DNA of 64,000 nucleotides from JAUWKC01 sp035529895 (GTDB lineage Bacteria > Planctomycetota > Phycisphaerae > Sedimentisphaerales > Anaerobacaceae): assembly GCA_035529895.1 (NCBI GenBank), contig DATKVV010000063.1, positions 1 through 64,000 on the forward strand, in the 5' to 3' direction. The translations under genes were made by a program, and so were the position numbers. This document shows positions 9,916 through 18,617 of this stretch, in pieces. Every line of letters begins with the position of its first letter. Positions within the stretch are counted from its first letter, which is position 1. The notes beneath the pieces are model-generated. The model was not told the DNA's origin. It saw only the letters and a list, made by a program, of their open reading frames with translations, and made no database searches.

Positions 9916-10028
9916 TTTTTGATTCTGTCGTCTGCTCTATCACGATTAACAAAATGCCGGCTGCAACGGCGGTTCCGTTTTGCGACGCGACTCAAAATGA
10001 GGTCGCGTTTATGTGCGGAAAATTAAGA

Positions 10029-10799
10029 ATGGAAACAAGGATGGAAGAAAAACTTAACAAGACTGCCGAGCGCCTCAGACTTTCTATTGAACAGATGCCT
10101 CGCCACATCGCAATAATCATGGACGGCAACGGCCGATGGGCACAGGAAAAAGGTTTGCGCCGAGTCGAAGGACACCGTCAGGGGGGAAAGACGGTCGAGA
10201 GAATAGCCCAATGTTCCGTCGACTTTGGAATCGAGTGTCTGACTTTGTATTCCTTTAGTATGGAGAACTGGGAAAGACCCAAATCCGAAGTCGACGCCCT
10301 TATGTACCTCTACACGCAATACCTTATCAATATTCGTCCAACACTGATGAAGAACAATGTGAAGCTGGTTCACCTCGGACGACTGGCTCATTTGCCGGAA
10401 ACGGTAAAGACGGAACTGCTAAAAACCGTGGAACTGACTGCCGACAACACGGGTATGAAACTTGCTCTGGCCCTGAACTATGGGGGCAGAGTGGAGATTG
10501 CGGATGCAACAAGGAAGATCGCGCAGGAATACAAGAGGGGGAAACTGCGACTTAAGGATATCGATGAGAAGTGCATAAGCCGGCACCTATACACCGCCGA
10601 CCTTGCCGACCCCGACCTTTTGATACGAACCGCAAATGAAATGAGAGTCAGCAACTTTCTGCTGTGGCAAATCTCGTACAGCGAATTCTACGTCACAAAG
10701 ACTCTCTGGCCGGATTTTCAAAGAGCAGATTTGGAAAAAGCGATACTGGCCTACGCGAAACGAAACCGACGCTTCGGAACCGTGAGAACATGGTCATAG
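10029..10799 (+). CDS. uppS: Isoprenyl transferase (undecaprenyl diphosphate synthase)
   Basis: Builds the cis-polyprenyl diphosphate that carries cell-wall precursors. Cis-prenyltransferase blocks: HIAIIMDGNGRWA with catalytic Asp 32, GHRQGGKTV, LYSFSMENWERP, and SNFLLWQISYSEFY near the C-terminus. The start is uncertain between the ATGs at 10029 and 10041; the frame stays open to 9912 but that part has no family similarity. Oddity: the usual RTSGE/RTGGE block before the SNFLLWQ motif reads RTANE. It is followed 47 bp later by cdsA, a common pairing. Confidence 0.93.
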   Translation: METRMEEKLNKTAERLRLSIEQMPRHIAIIMDGNGRWAQEKGLRRVEGHRQGGKTVERIAQCSVDFGIECLTLYSFSMENWERPKSEVDALMYLYTQYLINIRPTLMKNNVKLVHLGRLAHLPETVKTELLKTVELTADNTGMKLALALNYGGRVEIADATRKIAQEYKRGKLRLKDIDEKCISRHLYTADLADPDLLIRTANEMRVSNFLLWQISYSEFYVTKTLWPDFQRADLEKAILAYAKRNRRFGTVRTWS

Positions 10800-10846
10800 C
10801 TGCCAGCCGAGATTGCACAGACCTGCCGGTTACTGTGAAGTGAATT

Positions 10847-11722
10847 ATGCTCAAATACAGATTGATTTTCGGAACATTGATGACGGTGGTTTTCACCGCT
10901 ATTGTTGTTCTTGACGGTTCCGTGAGCAAGTATATGCCCTTATCGGTAACAGGCGATAAACCGGTCGAGGGAACCCTCCTCTGTATTCTGATCGCGATAT
11001 TGGTCATTCCGGCCCAGGTGGAATTGTCCCGACTTGCCGCGGCAAAGAATCTGATGATTTTCGCCCCCATTTCGACCGCAGCGTCGATACTGTTCGCCAC
11101 CAGCTGGTACTGGCCCCAGCTTATCAAAATCTCGCCGCCTATTTACGTGTTTTCTCTTTGTGCCTTCTGCCTGTTGGGATTGCTGTTAAACCAATATATA
11201 CGGTGCGGGACTTCGGGAGTCATCGCCAACTGCGGGGCAAGTTACTTCTCAATTGCTTATCTGGGGTTTTTGAGCGCCTTTGTGCTCGGGGTTCGAATTG
11301 ACTTCGGCGTCTGGCCGGTGTTAATGTTCATCTTTGCCGTAAAATCAGCCGACATAGGAGCTTACACCGGCGGGACTTTATTTGGCAGGCATAAGTTCTC
11401 GCCCAGAATCAGCCCGGGCAAGACCTGGGAGGGTATGGCCGGTGCGGCTTTGACTGCAATCATAGTTTCTGTCGCATTTGCAGCAAGTTGTGATATAATG
11501 GCCTGGTGGCTGGCAGCAATATTTGGCTTGTGTTTTGCTTTTATAGGTCAGATGGGCGATTTGGCGGAGTCTATGATAAAGCGCGACGCCGAGCAGAAGG
11601 ACTCTTCGAAGCATGTGCCGGGCTTCGGCGGGGTATTGGATATCATTGATTCGCCGCTGGCGGCAGCGCCATTTGCGTATTTGTTCCTTATGTTCACGGC
11701 CCGCGGCCCTGTTTTGCAGTGA
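10847..11722 (+). CDS. cdsA: Phosphatidate cytidylyltransferase
   Basis: Makes CDP-diacylglycerol from CTP and phosphatidate in the membrane. The protein has 291 residues with about eight hydrophobic segments. The C-terminal signature is present: KSADIGAYTGGTLFGRHKFSPRISPGKTWEG-type block near residues 165-196 (DxGAYxxG, SPxKTxEG) and a PGFGGVLDIIDS motif near 257-268. Typical members read PGHGGxxDRxDS, so His to Phe and Arg to Ile changes are notable but the acidic metal ligands remain. It lies between uppS and phoH. Confidence 0.92.
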   Translation: MLKYRLIFGTLMTVVFTAIVVLDGSVSKYMPLSVTGDKPVEGTLLCILIAILVIPAQVELSRLAAAKNLMIFAPISTAASILFATSWYWPQLIKISPPIYVFSLCAFCLLGLLLNQYIRCGTSGVIANCGASYFSIAYLGFLSAFVLGVRIDFGVWPVLMFIFAVKSADIGAYTGGTLFGRHKFSPRISPGKTWEGMAGAALTAIIVSVAFAASCDIMAWWLAAIFGLCFAFIGQMGDLAESMIKRDAEQKDSSKHVPGFGGVLDIIDSPLAAAPFAYLFLMFTARGPVLQ

Positions 11723-11764
11723 GTCATAACACAAGAGAGCCCAGCGCGACAATAGAGGAAGATT

Positions 11765-12715
11765 TTGGAAGTTACCATACAATTAGATTCCGCTCAGAAA
11801 CAGCTTGAGCTGTTCGGCCCGGCGGACAGCCATCTTCGGCTTTTGCGCCAATCCCTGGGTGTACGAATCGCGGCGCGGCAGTCCAACCTAATCATCACAG
11901 GCCGGCAGGAGGATGTAGACAAGGCCGCGGAGATTATCGACAGAATGCAGAAACACCTGCTCAAACACCGCTCACTCACCACCGATGATGTGACTGCGTT
12001 TCTGACTCGAGACAATGTGCCTTTAACAGCCGAGACCGGCGAGGCGCTTACCGTTTATTCCCACAAGAAGCTCATAAAGCCCTCTACAAAGGGGCAGTTG
12101 AAGTATGTCGAGATAATGCTGGCCAATGACCTGACCTTCTGCATAGGCCCTGCAGGGACGGGTAAAACATATCTGGCTGTTGCGGTTGCTGTCTCAATGT
12201 TAAAGAAAAAACAGGTAAGGAGAATAGTCCTGGCCCGGCCGGCGGTGGAAGCCGGCGAAAGACTGGGTTTTCTGCCCGGAGACTTGCAGGCAAAAGTAAA
12301 TCCTTATCTGCGTCCGCTCTTTGATGCGCTCGAAGATATGATGGATTTCGCGCAGATGAGAAAATTTATGGACCTGGACGTTATCGAGATTATTCCGCTT
12401 GCCTTTATGCGAGGACGAACGTTGAACGAAGCCGTGATCATCTGCGATGAGGCACAAAACACCTCGCCTCTGCAGATGCTAATGGTCTTGACAAGACTGG
12501 GCCAAGGCTCGAAAATGATAATTACAGGCGACATAACGCAAATTGACCTGGGCGCCGGCCAGAAAAGTGGAATGGTCGAAGCAATCGAAATACTGCGGCG
12601 AATCAGGGGGATAGGCGTGGTAGAATTGACCCGCGTAGATATCGTTCGGCACCGACTGGTTCAGAACATCGTCCGGGCATATAGAAAAAGTGCAATACTG
12701 AAGGCTAAGAAGTGA
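11765..12715 (+). CDS. PhoH-like ATPase
   Basis: PhoH/YbeZ-family NTPase, thought to act in RNA metabolism with YbeY, whose gene lies two genes downstream. A KH-like N-terminal part (about 15-65) is followed by the ATPase: Walker A GPAGTGKT at 128-135 and Walker B VIICDEAQNT near 220-229. The 316-residue length is normal. The start is a TTG at 11765, preceded by AGAGGAAGA; no ATG in this frame would keep the KH-like part intact. Confidence 0.93.
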   Translation: MEVTIQLDSAQKQLELFGPADSHLRLLRQSLGVRIAARQSNLIITGRQEDVDKAAEIIDRMQKHLLKHRSLTTDDVTAFLTRDNVPLTAETGEALTVYSHKKLIKPSTKGQLKYVEIMLANDLTFCIGPAGTGKTYLAVAVAVSMLKKKQVRRIVLARPAVEAGERLGFLPGDLQAKVNPYLRPLFDALEDMMDFAQMRKFMDLDVIEIIPLAFMRGRTLNEAVIICDEAQNTSPLQMLMVLTRLGQGSKMIITGDITQIDLGAGQKSGMVEAIEILRRIRGIGVVELTRVDIVRHRLVQNIVRAYRKSAILKAKK

Positions 12716-12772
12716 AGCACGAATCAGTTGTGCCTTTCTTTTTACTTTAAGGGATGCTACGAGGATACACAG

Positions 12773-14353
12773 ATGGGTTTCTTTGGAAAAAAGCCGAGCC
12801 TGCGCAGAAACCAGGTTCGCAAGAGTATAGCGGCTGAGCGGCTGTCACAAATAAGCCGGCTGGCGAACACGAGCCTGGTCAACTCGGCCCTGTTATGGCT
12901 GCTTTTTGTTGTCCTCTGCACTCCGGTCTTATCCTTCGAGCTAATCCGGCAAGTCAACTATCCCGAAGTTGCATCAACAACTGTTATCGTGCTGCTGATC
13001 TCTTTTGCAGCCGTCCTCTATATAAATCACTATCAAAAGCGGATAATAGAGAATTATGTCAGAGCCTTGGCGCTCGTGGGTTTGTTCATCCTGCTGTTGG
13101 CCGCAACCAAATTCGGCATATTACTGACCGGACACACCTGGTGGGCTACCGGAACCGCCGTTACAGCGGCTATCATTCTGGCAATCGCTTATGACCAGCG
13201 ATTTGCCATCGGTATGAGTGTGTTCTATTGTGTCTTTGCCTGTTTTGCCGCCGGGACAAAAGGAGATATCAACCTGTTCCTGGTAATGGCCGCCGGTGTG
13301 GTTACCTGCTGTTTCTCACTGAGAGAAATCCGAACAAGAATGAAATTGCTCGAAGTCAGCACACTTGCGGCCGTAATTGTGTTCGTAATCGCTCTGGCTT
13401 TGGACTTTTTGGCTTTCACTCCCCGGCTGGCTAACGCCCTAAGAGACGCAGCTCTTCACGCCGGGGCCACTCTGGTGGTCGGCCTGCTTATCCAAAGTCT
13501 GCTGCCGCTTATCGAAAGAATCTTCCGAATAGCCACAAGCATGACGCTTTTGGACTACAGCGACGCCAATCAGACGCTGTTGAAAAGACTTGCCATGGAA
13601 GCACCCGGGACGTTCAGCCACAGCCTGCTGATAGGCTCGATTGCCGAAGCGGCCGCCGAAGCCATCGAACGAAACGGCCTGCTGTGCAGGGTGGGGGCCT
13701 ATTATCACGATATCGGCAAACTCAACAAGCCCGACTATTTCGTTGAGAACGAAATCGGTTCGATGAGCCGGCATAAAGAACTGTCGCCGGCGATGAGCCA
13801 GCTGATTATTGTCGGCCACGTCAAAGACGGGATAGAAATGGCAAAGGAATATAACCTGCCGGCGGTGCTGCGGCAATTCATCGAAACACATCACGGCACA
13901 ACATTGGTCGAATATTTTTACAATGAGGCCAAAAAAAGATACGATGAGCAACAAACGCAGGGACCCTCCGAGGGCAAGAAGGGTATCCGGGGGTCCCCTC
14001 CGCCGTCCGAGAGTGAATTCAGATATGCCGGTCCGAAACCCAAAACAAAAGAATCGGCCATCGTTATGCTGGCCGATACGATTGAAGGCGCTGTAAGGTC
14101 GCTGGGGGAGGCGACCCCGACGAGAATAGAGGCCGTTGTGCATAATATGGCGATGAAACGGCTGCAGGACGGGCAATTTGACGAATGCGATTTGACACTG
14201 CGAGAGTTGAGCCAGATAGAGGCCAGTATTTCAAAAACGCTCGCTGCCCACTATCATGGTCGAGTCCCCTATCCCAAGCCGCCTGATGTACCTGAGGGCT
14301 CAGGCGCACAAAAAGAAAAAGACTACAAAACGGTAACCGCCGAAGAAACATAA
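12773..14353 (+). CDS. 7TM-HD phosphohydrolase (YqfF/PgpH-like)
   Basis: Membrane HD-domain hydrolase; characterised relatives (PgpH) degrade cyclic di-AMP. Residue numbers are from the ATG at 12773, which has a GAGG ribosome binding site 8 nt upstream. Hydrophobic segments span about 35-56, 66-83, 97-118, 125-140, 144-158, 166-182 and 194-213, followed by the HD domain with HDIG at 312-315 and later HHGTTLV. Only a short linker separates the first two membrane segments, so the large extracytoplasmic 7TMR-HDED sensor of canonical members appears absent. The C-terminal half contains a Gly/Pro/Ser-rich insertion (about 405-425). Neighbours phoH and ybeY match the usual gene order. Confidence 0.88.
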   Translation: MGFFGKKPSLRRNQVRKSIAAERLSQISRLANTSLVNSALLWLLFVVLCTPVLSFELIRQVNYPEVASTTVIVLLISFAAVLYINHYQKRIIENYVRALALVGLFILLLAATKFGILLTGHTWWATGTAVTAAIILAIAYDQRFAIGMSVFYCVFACFAAGTKGDINLFLVMAAGVVTCCFSLREIRTRMKLLEVSTLAAVIVFVIALALDFLAFTPRLANALRDAALHAGATLVVGLLIQSLLPLIERIFRIATSMTLLDYSDANQTLLKRLAMEAPGTFSHSLLIGSIAEAAAEAIERNGLLCRVGAYYHDIGKLNKPDYFVENEIGSMSRHKELSPAMSQLIIVGHVKDGIEMAKEYNLPAVLRQFIETHHGTTLVEYFYNEAKKRYDEQQTQGPSEGKKGIRGSPPPSESEFRYAGPKPKTKESAIVMLADTIEGAVRSLGEATPTRIEAVVHNMAMKRLQDGQFDECDLTLRELSQIEASISKTLAAHYHGRVPYPKPPDVPEGSGAQKEKDYKTVTAEET

Positions 14354-14393
14354 TCGGGGTGTGAGCCATCGAACAAGAAAAGTAGCAGCAATT

Positions 14394-14906
14394 ATGGATT
14401 CTCTTGAACAAGGCCAGGGCATAGTTGTTCAAATCGCCAAGAATTTCAAAGAAATAGATCTTAGATTACCCAAGCTCAAGAAACTGGTCATAGACATCTG
14501 CGGTCGTTTCAGGCTCTCAAAAGCAATGGTTAGTATCGCCATAGTCGGCAACGCTGAAATCCGCAAAGTGAACGGGCAGTTCTTAGGCCATGACTGTACG
14601 ACCGACTGCCTGAGTTTCGACCTGTCCGATGGCGAAGAAGAATTCGAGAATCGCCCCGAGCGCCTCGCAAAGTGCTTCGAGCTGGTCGTCAACGGCGAAA
14701 AGGCCCTGAAAGAGGCAAGAACAAGGGGCCATTCGAGCGAAGCCGAACTGGCGCTTTATATAACCCACGCTCTGCTGCACAACTTCGGATTTGATGATTG
14801 TACCGGAGAGCAGGCAAAGAAGATGCACCAGACCGAAGACGAAATACTGCAACAGCATGGCTACGGCTCGGTATATAATACTGATAACGGACAGCAAGAT
14901 ACTTAG
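14394..14906 (+). CDS. ybeY: Endoribonuclease YbeY
   Basis: Metal-dependent RNase involved in 16S rRNA maturation and ribosome quality control. The C-terminal motif reads THALLHNFGFDD: the first two metal His are present, but the third His of the usual HGxLHLxGyDH signature is Asp. The conserved TTDCLSF block (usual TNVLSF) and the HQTEDEIL tail are recognisable. I start at the ATG at 14394; a GTG at 14361 could add 11 residues. It begins 40 bp after the 7TM-HD gene and precedes the CorC-like gene. Confidence 0.87.
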   Translation: MDSLEQGQGIVVQIAKNFKEIDLRLPKLKKLVIDICGRFRLSKAMVSIAIVGNAEIRKVNGQFLGHDCTTDCLSFDLSDGEEEFENRPERLAKCFELVVNGEKALKEARTRGHSSEAELALYITHALLHNFGFDDCTGEQAKKMHQTEDEILQQHGYGSVYNTDNGQQDT

Positions 14907-14939
14907 CGCCTGTTAATTCCTGCTCTGAAAGGGTCTTGA

Positions 14940-16235
14940 GTGAGTTACGTCGGTTGGGCCATACTGTTGATTTGTGCTCTGGCCGGAGGAACGCTGTTTT
15001 TCTCCGTCAGCGCCATCGCACTGCGCACATTTTCCCGCGTCAAGTTGCTGGAGGCATTTAAGGCGGTGGGCAGAAAAGAGACGTCGGAGGGTCTGACCGA
15101 CCGATTAGCGGAAGGCGCGGAAAAACTGATTCTGACCTGTTCTTTATATCGGCTTATTCTTAACATGTGCACCCTATTATTACTTATCGGGATTTTTGCT
15201 GCGCTGCACGAGGGCCACGTGCAAATTGCCGACTACGTTCTTACGTTTATTATTGCAGTGGCAGTATTTTCGGTGTTCAGCCTGGCAATCCCTCACGCCT
15301 GGGCCAAATATGCCGCCGAAAAAATCCTGAGCCGGACATACGGACTTCTGGTATTCTTTGAATGGCTCGCCTCGCCTGTTCTTTATATCCTTCTGGCATA
15401 CGACGGTTTCGTCCGCCGGCTGGCCGGTGTGGCCGAAACTACGCCCGAAGAACAGCAGGAAGAAAAGCAGGAGGAATTCCTGGACGGTCTCGAACAGCAC
15501 AGGATGGAGGGAGTGGTCGATGAAGAAGAGCAGGAAATGATTGAAAACGTTTTGGAGCTGAGCGAGATGACCGCTGCGGAAATTATGACTCCACGCACGG
15601 ACATAGCGGCCCTCGAAGTCAACTCTGATTTGCAGACGGTGCTGGAGACTATCAATAACGCGGGACATACGCGCGTGCCCGTCTATGAGGAAAACATAGA
15701 CAATATAATCGGTCTTATCTACGCCAAGGACTTGTTGGCTGAAATCGGCAAGCCGGCCGCAGATTTCAAACTGCACGGCAAAATCAGGCAAGCCTATTTT
15801 GTTCCTGAAACAAAGCCCCTCAGGGCCCTTCTCCACGAATTTCAAAATCAGAAATTGCACATAGCCGTGGTGCTCGACGAGTATGGCGGAACCGCAGGCA
15901 TTGTTACCCTCGAAGATATTCTCGAAGAGCTGGTCGGCGAAATAAGCGATGAATACGAAAAGACTTACCCCGAACCTATCAAGAAAGTCGACCAGAATAC
16001 GGTTGAGATTGACGCCAGAACGTATATCGACGACCTGAACGACAAGTTCGAGCTGAACCTGCCTGATGACGAAGATTACGATACGGTAGGCGGTTTTGTC
16101 TTCTCGCACCTGGGATATATCCCGAAAACCGGCGAGAGTTTCGATTACCAAAACCTTAGATTTATCATCACCTTGGCCGAGCCCAGAAGAATAAAGCGGA
16201 TCAGAATCCAAAAAGGCGCGGAAACCGAAGCGTGA
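14940..16235 (+). CDS. CorC/HlyC-type membrane protein (CNNM, CBS pair, CorC_HlyC domain)
   Basis: A 431-residue protein with an N-terminal DUF21/CNNM membrane domain (hydrophobic segments near 1-25, 60-85, 90-120 and 132-155), a linker rich in Glu/Gln (165-185), a CBS-domain pair with the family hallmark MTPRTDIAAL (about 215-225) and ALDEYGGTAGIVTLEDILEE-like block near 315-335, then a C-terminal CorC_HlyC domain (PDDEDYDTVGGFV). Relatives act in divalent cation (Mg/Co) transport. The GTG start has an AAAGGG ribosome binding site. This gene commonly follows ybeY. Confidence 0.92.
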   Translation: MSYVGWAILLICALAGGTLFFSVSAIALRTFSRVKLLEAFKAVGRKETSEGLTDRLAEGAEKLILTCSLYRLILNMCTLLLLIGIFAALHEGHVQIADYVLTFIIAVAVFSVFSLAIPHAWAKYAAEKILSRTYGLLVFFEWLASPVLYILLAYDGFVRRLAGVAETTPEEQQEEKQEEFLDGLEQHRMEGVVDEEEQEMIENVLELSEMTAAEIMTPRTDIAALEVNSDLQTVLETINNAGHTRVPVYEENIDNIIGLIYAKDLLAEIGKPAADFKLHGKIRQAYFVPETKPLRALLHEFQNQKLHIAVVLDEYGGTAGIVTLEDILEELVGEISDEYEKTYPEPIKKVDQNTVEIDARTYIDDLNDKFELNLPDDEDYDTVGGFVFSHLGYIPKTGESFDYQNLRFIITLAEPRRIKRIRIQKGAETEA

Positions 16236-16264
16236 AGCCAGATGCAGGATTTGCGATGTGAGCC

Positions 16265-17020
16265 ATGCTGACCAAAGACGAAGCTATCTGTATACGCGCG
16301 CTCGACTACTCCGAAACATCCCAGGTCGTAACATTCTTTACCAGAGCTGCCGGCAAAGTCAGCACAATCGCCAAAGGCGCCAAGCGGCCCAAATCAGCGT
16401 TTGACGGCCCTATAGAAGCACTCGCCCACGGAAAAATTGTCTTTTCCGATTCTACGAGGGAAAAGCTTGCTACCCTGACCGAATTCGAACAGCAGCCTGG
16501 CTTTGGCAGCCTCTCGAATAATCTTTTCGTTTTCAACTGTTGTCTTTTTGCCGCAGAACTGCTGAACAGTCTGACCGACGATTACGACCCCCATGCGGCG
16601 CTTTTCGATAACTTCCTGCACTTTTTACAAAGCGTCAAAGATATACCTGCTGAGGGCGGCGCTTCACGCGATACGCTCGCCCTGCTCATATTATTTCAAT
16701 TGTCTCTGCTCAAAGAAATCGGCCTGCAGCCCATTCTGAATGGCTGCGCAAACTGCAAAACCAGATACGAGATGGGAGATACGACATACAAGTTTTATTT
16801 CAGCAGTTCCGCCAACGGCCTGATTTGCGGGGACTGCGAGGCAAGTTTCCCGGACAGAATCAGCCTGACCAAACGAACGGTTAATTGCCTGAGTAATCTA
16901 AGACTGATTGCCGAATCGGAGGAAAAAACGCTGAACGAAATCGAAAGAGCTTTAGTCCACCACTTCACGGAGCTTCTGCACCGGCCGCCCAAAATGGCAA
17001 AGTACGTCCTGAAAGGCTGA
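16265..17020 (+). CDS. recO: DNA repair protein RecO
   Basis: RecF-pathway mediator that loads RecA on gapped DNA. The N-terminal OB-fold signature DEAICIRALDYSETSQVVTFFT-type block covers residues 4-26, and a four-cysteine zinc site is present (CANCKTRY near 160-167 and CGDC near 186-189). The 251-residue length is normal. Its last eight codons lie in a 128-bp sequence repeated further downstream at 18439. Confidence 0.9.
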   Translation: MLTKDEAICIRALDYSETSQVVTFFTRAAGKVSTIAKGAKRPKSAFDGPIEALAHGKIVFSDSTREKLATLTEFEQQPGFGSLSNNLFVFNCCLFAAELLNSLTDDYDPHAALFDNFLHFLQSVKDIPAEGGASRDTLALLILFQLSLLKEIGLQPILNGCANCKTRYEMGDTTYKFYFSSSANGLICGDCEASFPDRISLTKRTVNCLSNLRLIAESEEKTLNEIERALVHHFTELLHRPPKMAKYVLKG

Positions 17021-17121
17021 ACAGCCTTTATCCCCGGATTTCCCAAGTAGCAGGTGACATAAGAAGCGGATTTTGATAGTATAAAGCTTATGGAGAACAT
17101 TCAAGCTACTTTTGACCATCT
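16994..17121. repeat. 128-bp imperfect direct repeat, copy A
   Basis: Aligns without length change to 18439-18566, with roughly one base in five differing. Copy A begins with the last codons of recO (MAKYVLKG, stop), then AACAGCCTTTATCCCCGG, a GATAGTAT stretch and an ATGGAGA..ATT block. Each copy lies just upstream of a polysaccharide-degradation gene. Confidence 0.85.
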
Positions 17122-17137
17122 GATACGGGAGAACCAA

Positions 17138-18286
17138 ATGGGTGAAGGCAAAAAGGATGCTCTGAGAGTCAAGTGTGACGTTTTTTCGATTACAGCGGTG
17201 AGCTTAGTATTGCTTGTACTTAACTTTGGGTGTATTAGCAACCGCTCCAATCTCTGGATACTCTCCGGTCAGTCGAACGCCTGCGGTCGCGGGCCTCTTC
17301 CCGGACCAAAGGCTATTGACGAAGTTAGAATGTTTGATCCCTGTGAGGGAAAGTTTGTCACTGCCGGGGATCCGCTACCGGGAATGAATACCCGTGGCGT
17401 GAGCGCCTGGGTCACAGCGGCACAGGCAGTTGCGCGAAAGGGACACAAAATCGATATGCTCGGCTACGCCCTCGGCGCCCAGCCGATAAGTCACTGGGCT
17501 CCCGGCAGCGAAGGTGAAAGAAAACTGTTTTCGCGTATTGAAGAAGCGGGCAAAGGAGCGGGTGTCTTGCTGTGGTACCAGGGTGAATCCGACACCAAGT
17601 CGCCCGAAGATGCCGCCGCTTACCAGGACAGGCTTACGGACCTTGTCGCGCGTGTCCGAAAAGCCGCTGAGAATCCACACATGACGGTAGTTATCATTCA
17701 GCTCTGCGCCAAGACCAGACCCGGCCAGGCTAAAAGACCGGCATATTTCATGTCGGTACGTGAAGCCCAGCGACGGTTCGTTCTGGCCGATGGCAACGCC
17801 CTGCTGGTGACTGCTCTTGGGGGATTGCAGAAGGAAGACGGCCATCTGGCCACGCCCGGGTATATGGAATTAGGCGAGGAGCTGGCCCGCGCTTTGTTGC
17901 GGCACCGTTTCAATCAGAGAGATATCAATTGGCCGGGCCCGGTGCTCGACGCAGCGGTTCTGGCCCCGGGCTCTCGCAAGATCACTGCACATTTTGCCGA
18001 GGTGAAAGAACTCTCACAAGTTACCGAGAGCGACTTCGTCGTCGTTGACGCCGAAGGCTCCGCCGTATGCAGCGCGGCCAGAGCCGGGGCTACAACATTG
18101 GAGCTTACATTCGACCGACAGATAACGCTGCCCGCCAGGTTTTTCTATGCTTACGCGGATTCGCCTGCGGCAACGCTCGTTGATGAGGCGGGCAATCGTG
18201 CACCGGCCGTGCAGATAGATGTCACTACCGGTCCGCCCCCAGCCGATGAGTTCAGTAATGCTCCAAACGGTGCAGGACCGAGTTAA
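17138..18286 (+). CDS. Sialate O-acetylesterase-like lipoprotein
   Basis: An SGNH-fold carbohydrate esterase of the sialate O-acetylesterase (SASA) type, likely removing acetyl groups from glycans outside the cytoplasm. Key blocks: LSGQSNACGRG (catalytic Ser in GQSN), GYALGAQPISHW, and LWYQGESD. The C-terminal 100 residues form a beta-rich domain (VTESDFVVVDAEG). The first 35 residues are a signal peptide ending in a lipobox-like LNFGC. I start at the ATG at 17138, with GGGAG upstream; the ATG at 17090 falls inside a repeat and would bury the signal peptide. Confidence 0.82.
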   Translation: MGEGKKDALRVKCDVFSITAVSLVLLVLNFGCISNRSNLWILSGQSNACGRGPLPGPKAIDEVRMFDPCEGKFVTAGDPLPGMNTRGVSAWVTAAQAVARKGHKIDMLGYALGAQPISHWAPGSEGERKLFSRIEEAGKGAGVLLWYQGESDTKSPEDAAAYQDRLTDLVARVRKAAENPHMTVVIIQLCAKTRPGQAKRPAYFMSVREAQRRFVLADGNALLVTALGGLQKEDGHLATPGYMELGEELARALLRHRFNQRDINWPGPVLDAAVLAPGSRKITAHFAEVKELSQVTESDFVVVDAEGSAVCSAARAGATTLELTFDRQITLPARFFYAYADSPAATLVDEAGNRAPAVQIDVTTGPPPADEFSNAPNGAGPS

Positions 18287-18438
18287 TCCAAATCAGAACA
18301 TCAGACAAGGATAACCATGAGAAGGAAATCTGATATTAAAAGTAACGGTCTAAAAATTGCGAAAGGTAACCGGTACGCCAGCCCGCCAGAGGCGGGTAAA
18401 AGCCGTATAGAACTGTATAATGGTTGTTGGGTTGAATT

Positions 18439-18566
18439 ATGGCAAAGTACATCCTGAAAAGCTGAACAGCCTTTATCCCCGGAATTCCCGGGTAAGCCAT
18501 GACAAACAAACTGAATTGTGATAGTATCGAGCCTATGGAGACCATTAAAGAAAGTTTTTACCATCT
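18439..18566. repeat. 128-bp imperfect direct repeat, copy B
   Basis: Second copy of the sequence at 16994. It encodes an orphan MAKYILKS-stop, a relic of the recO 3' end, which shows that the repeat arose by duplication of the recO end together with its downstream spacer. It lies directly upstream of the sulfatase gene and may carry its leader. Confidence 0.85.
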
Positions 18567-18617
18567 TAAATGCCGTGGCCATATAGGCCAGGAATAATTT
18601 TTTTGAGGAACCTCGAT

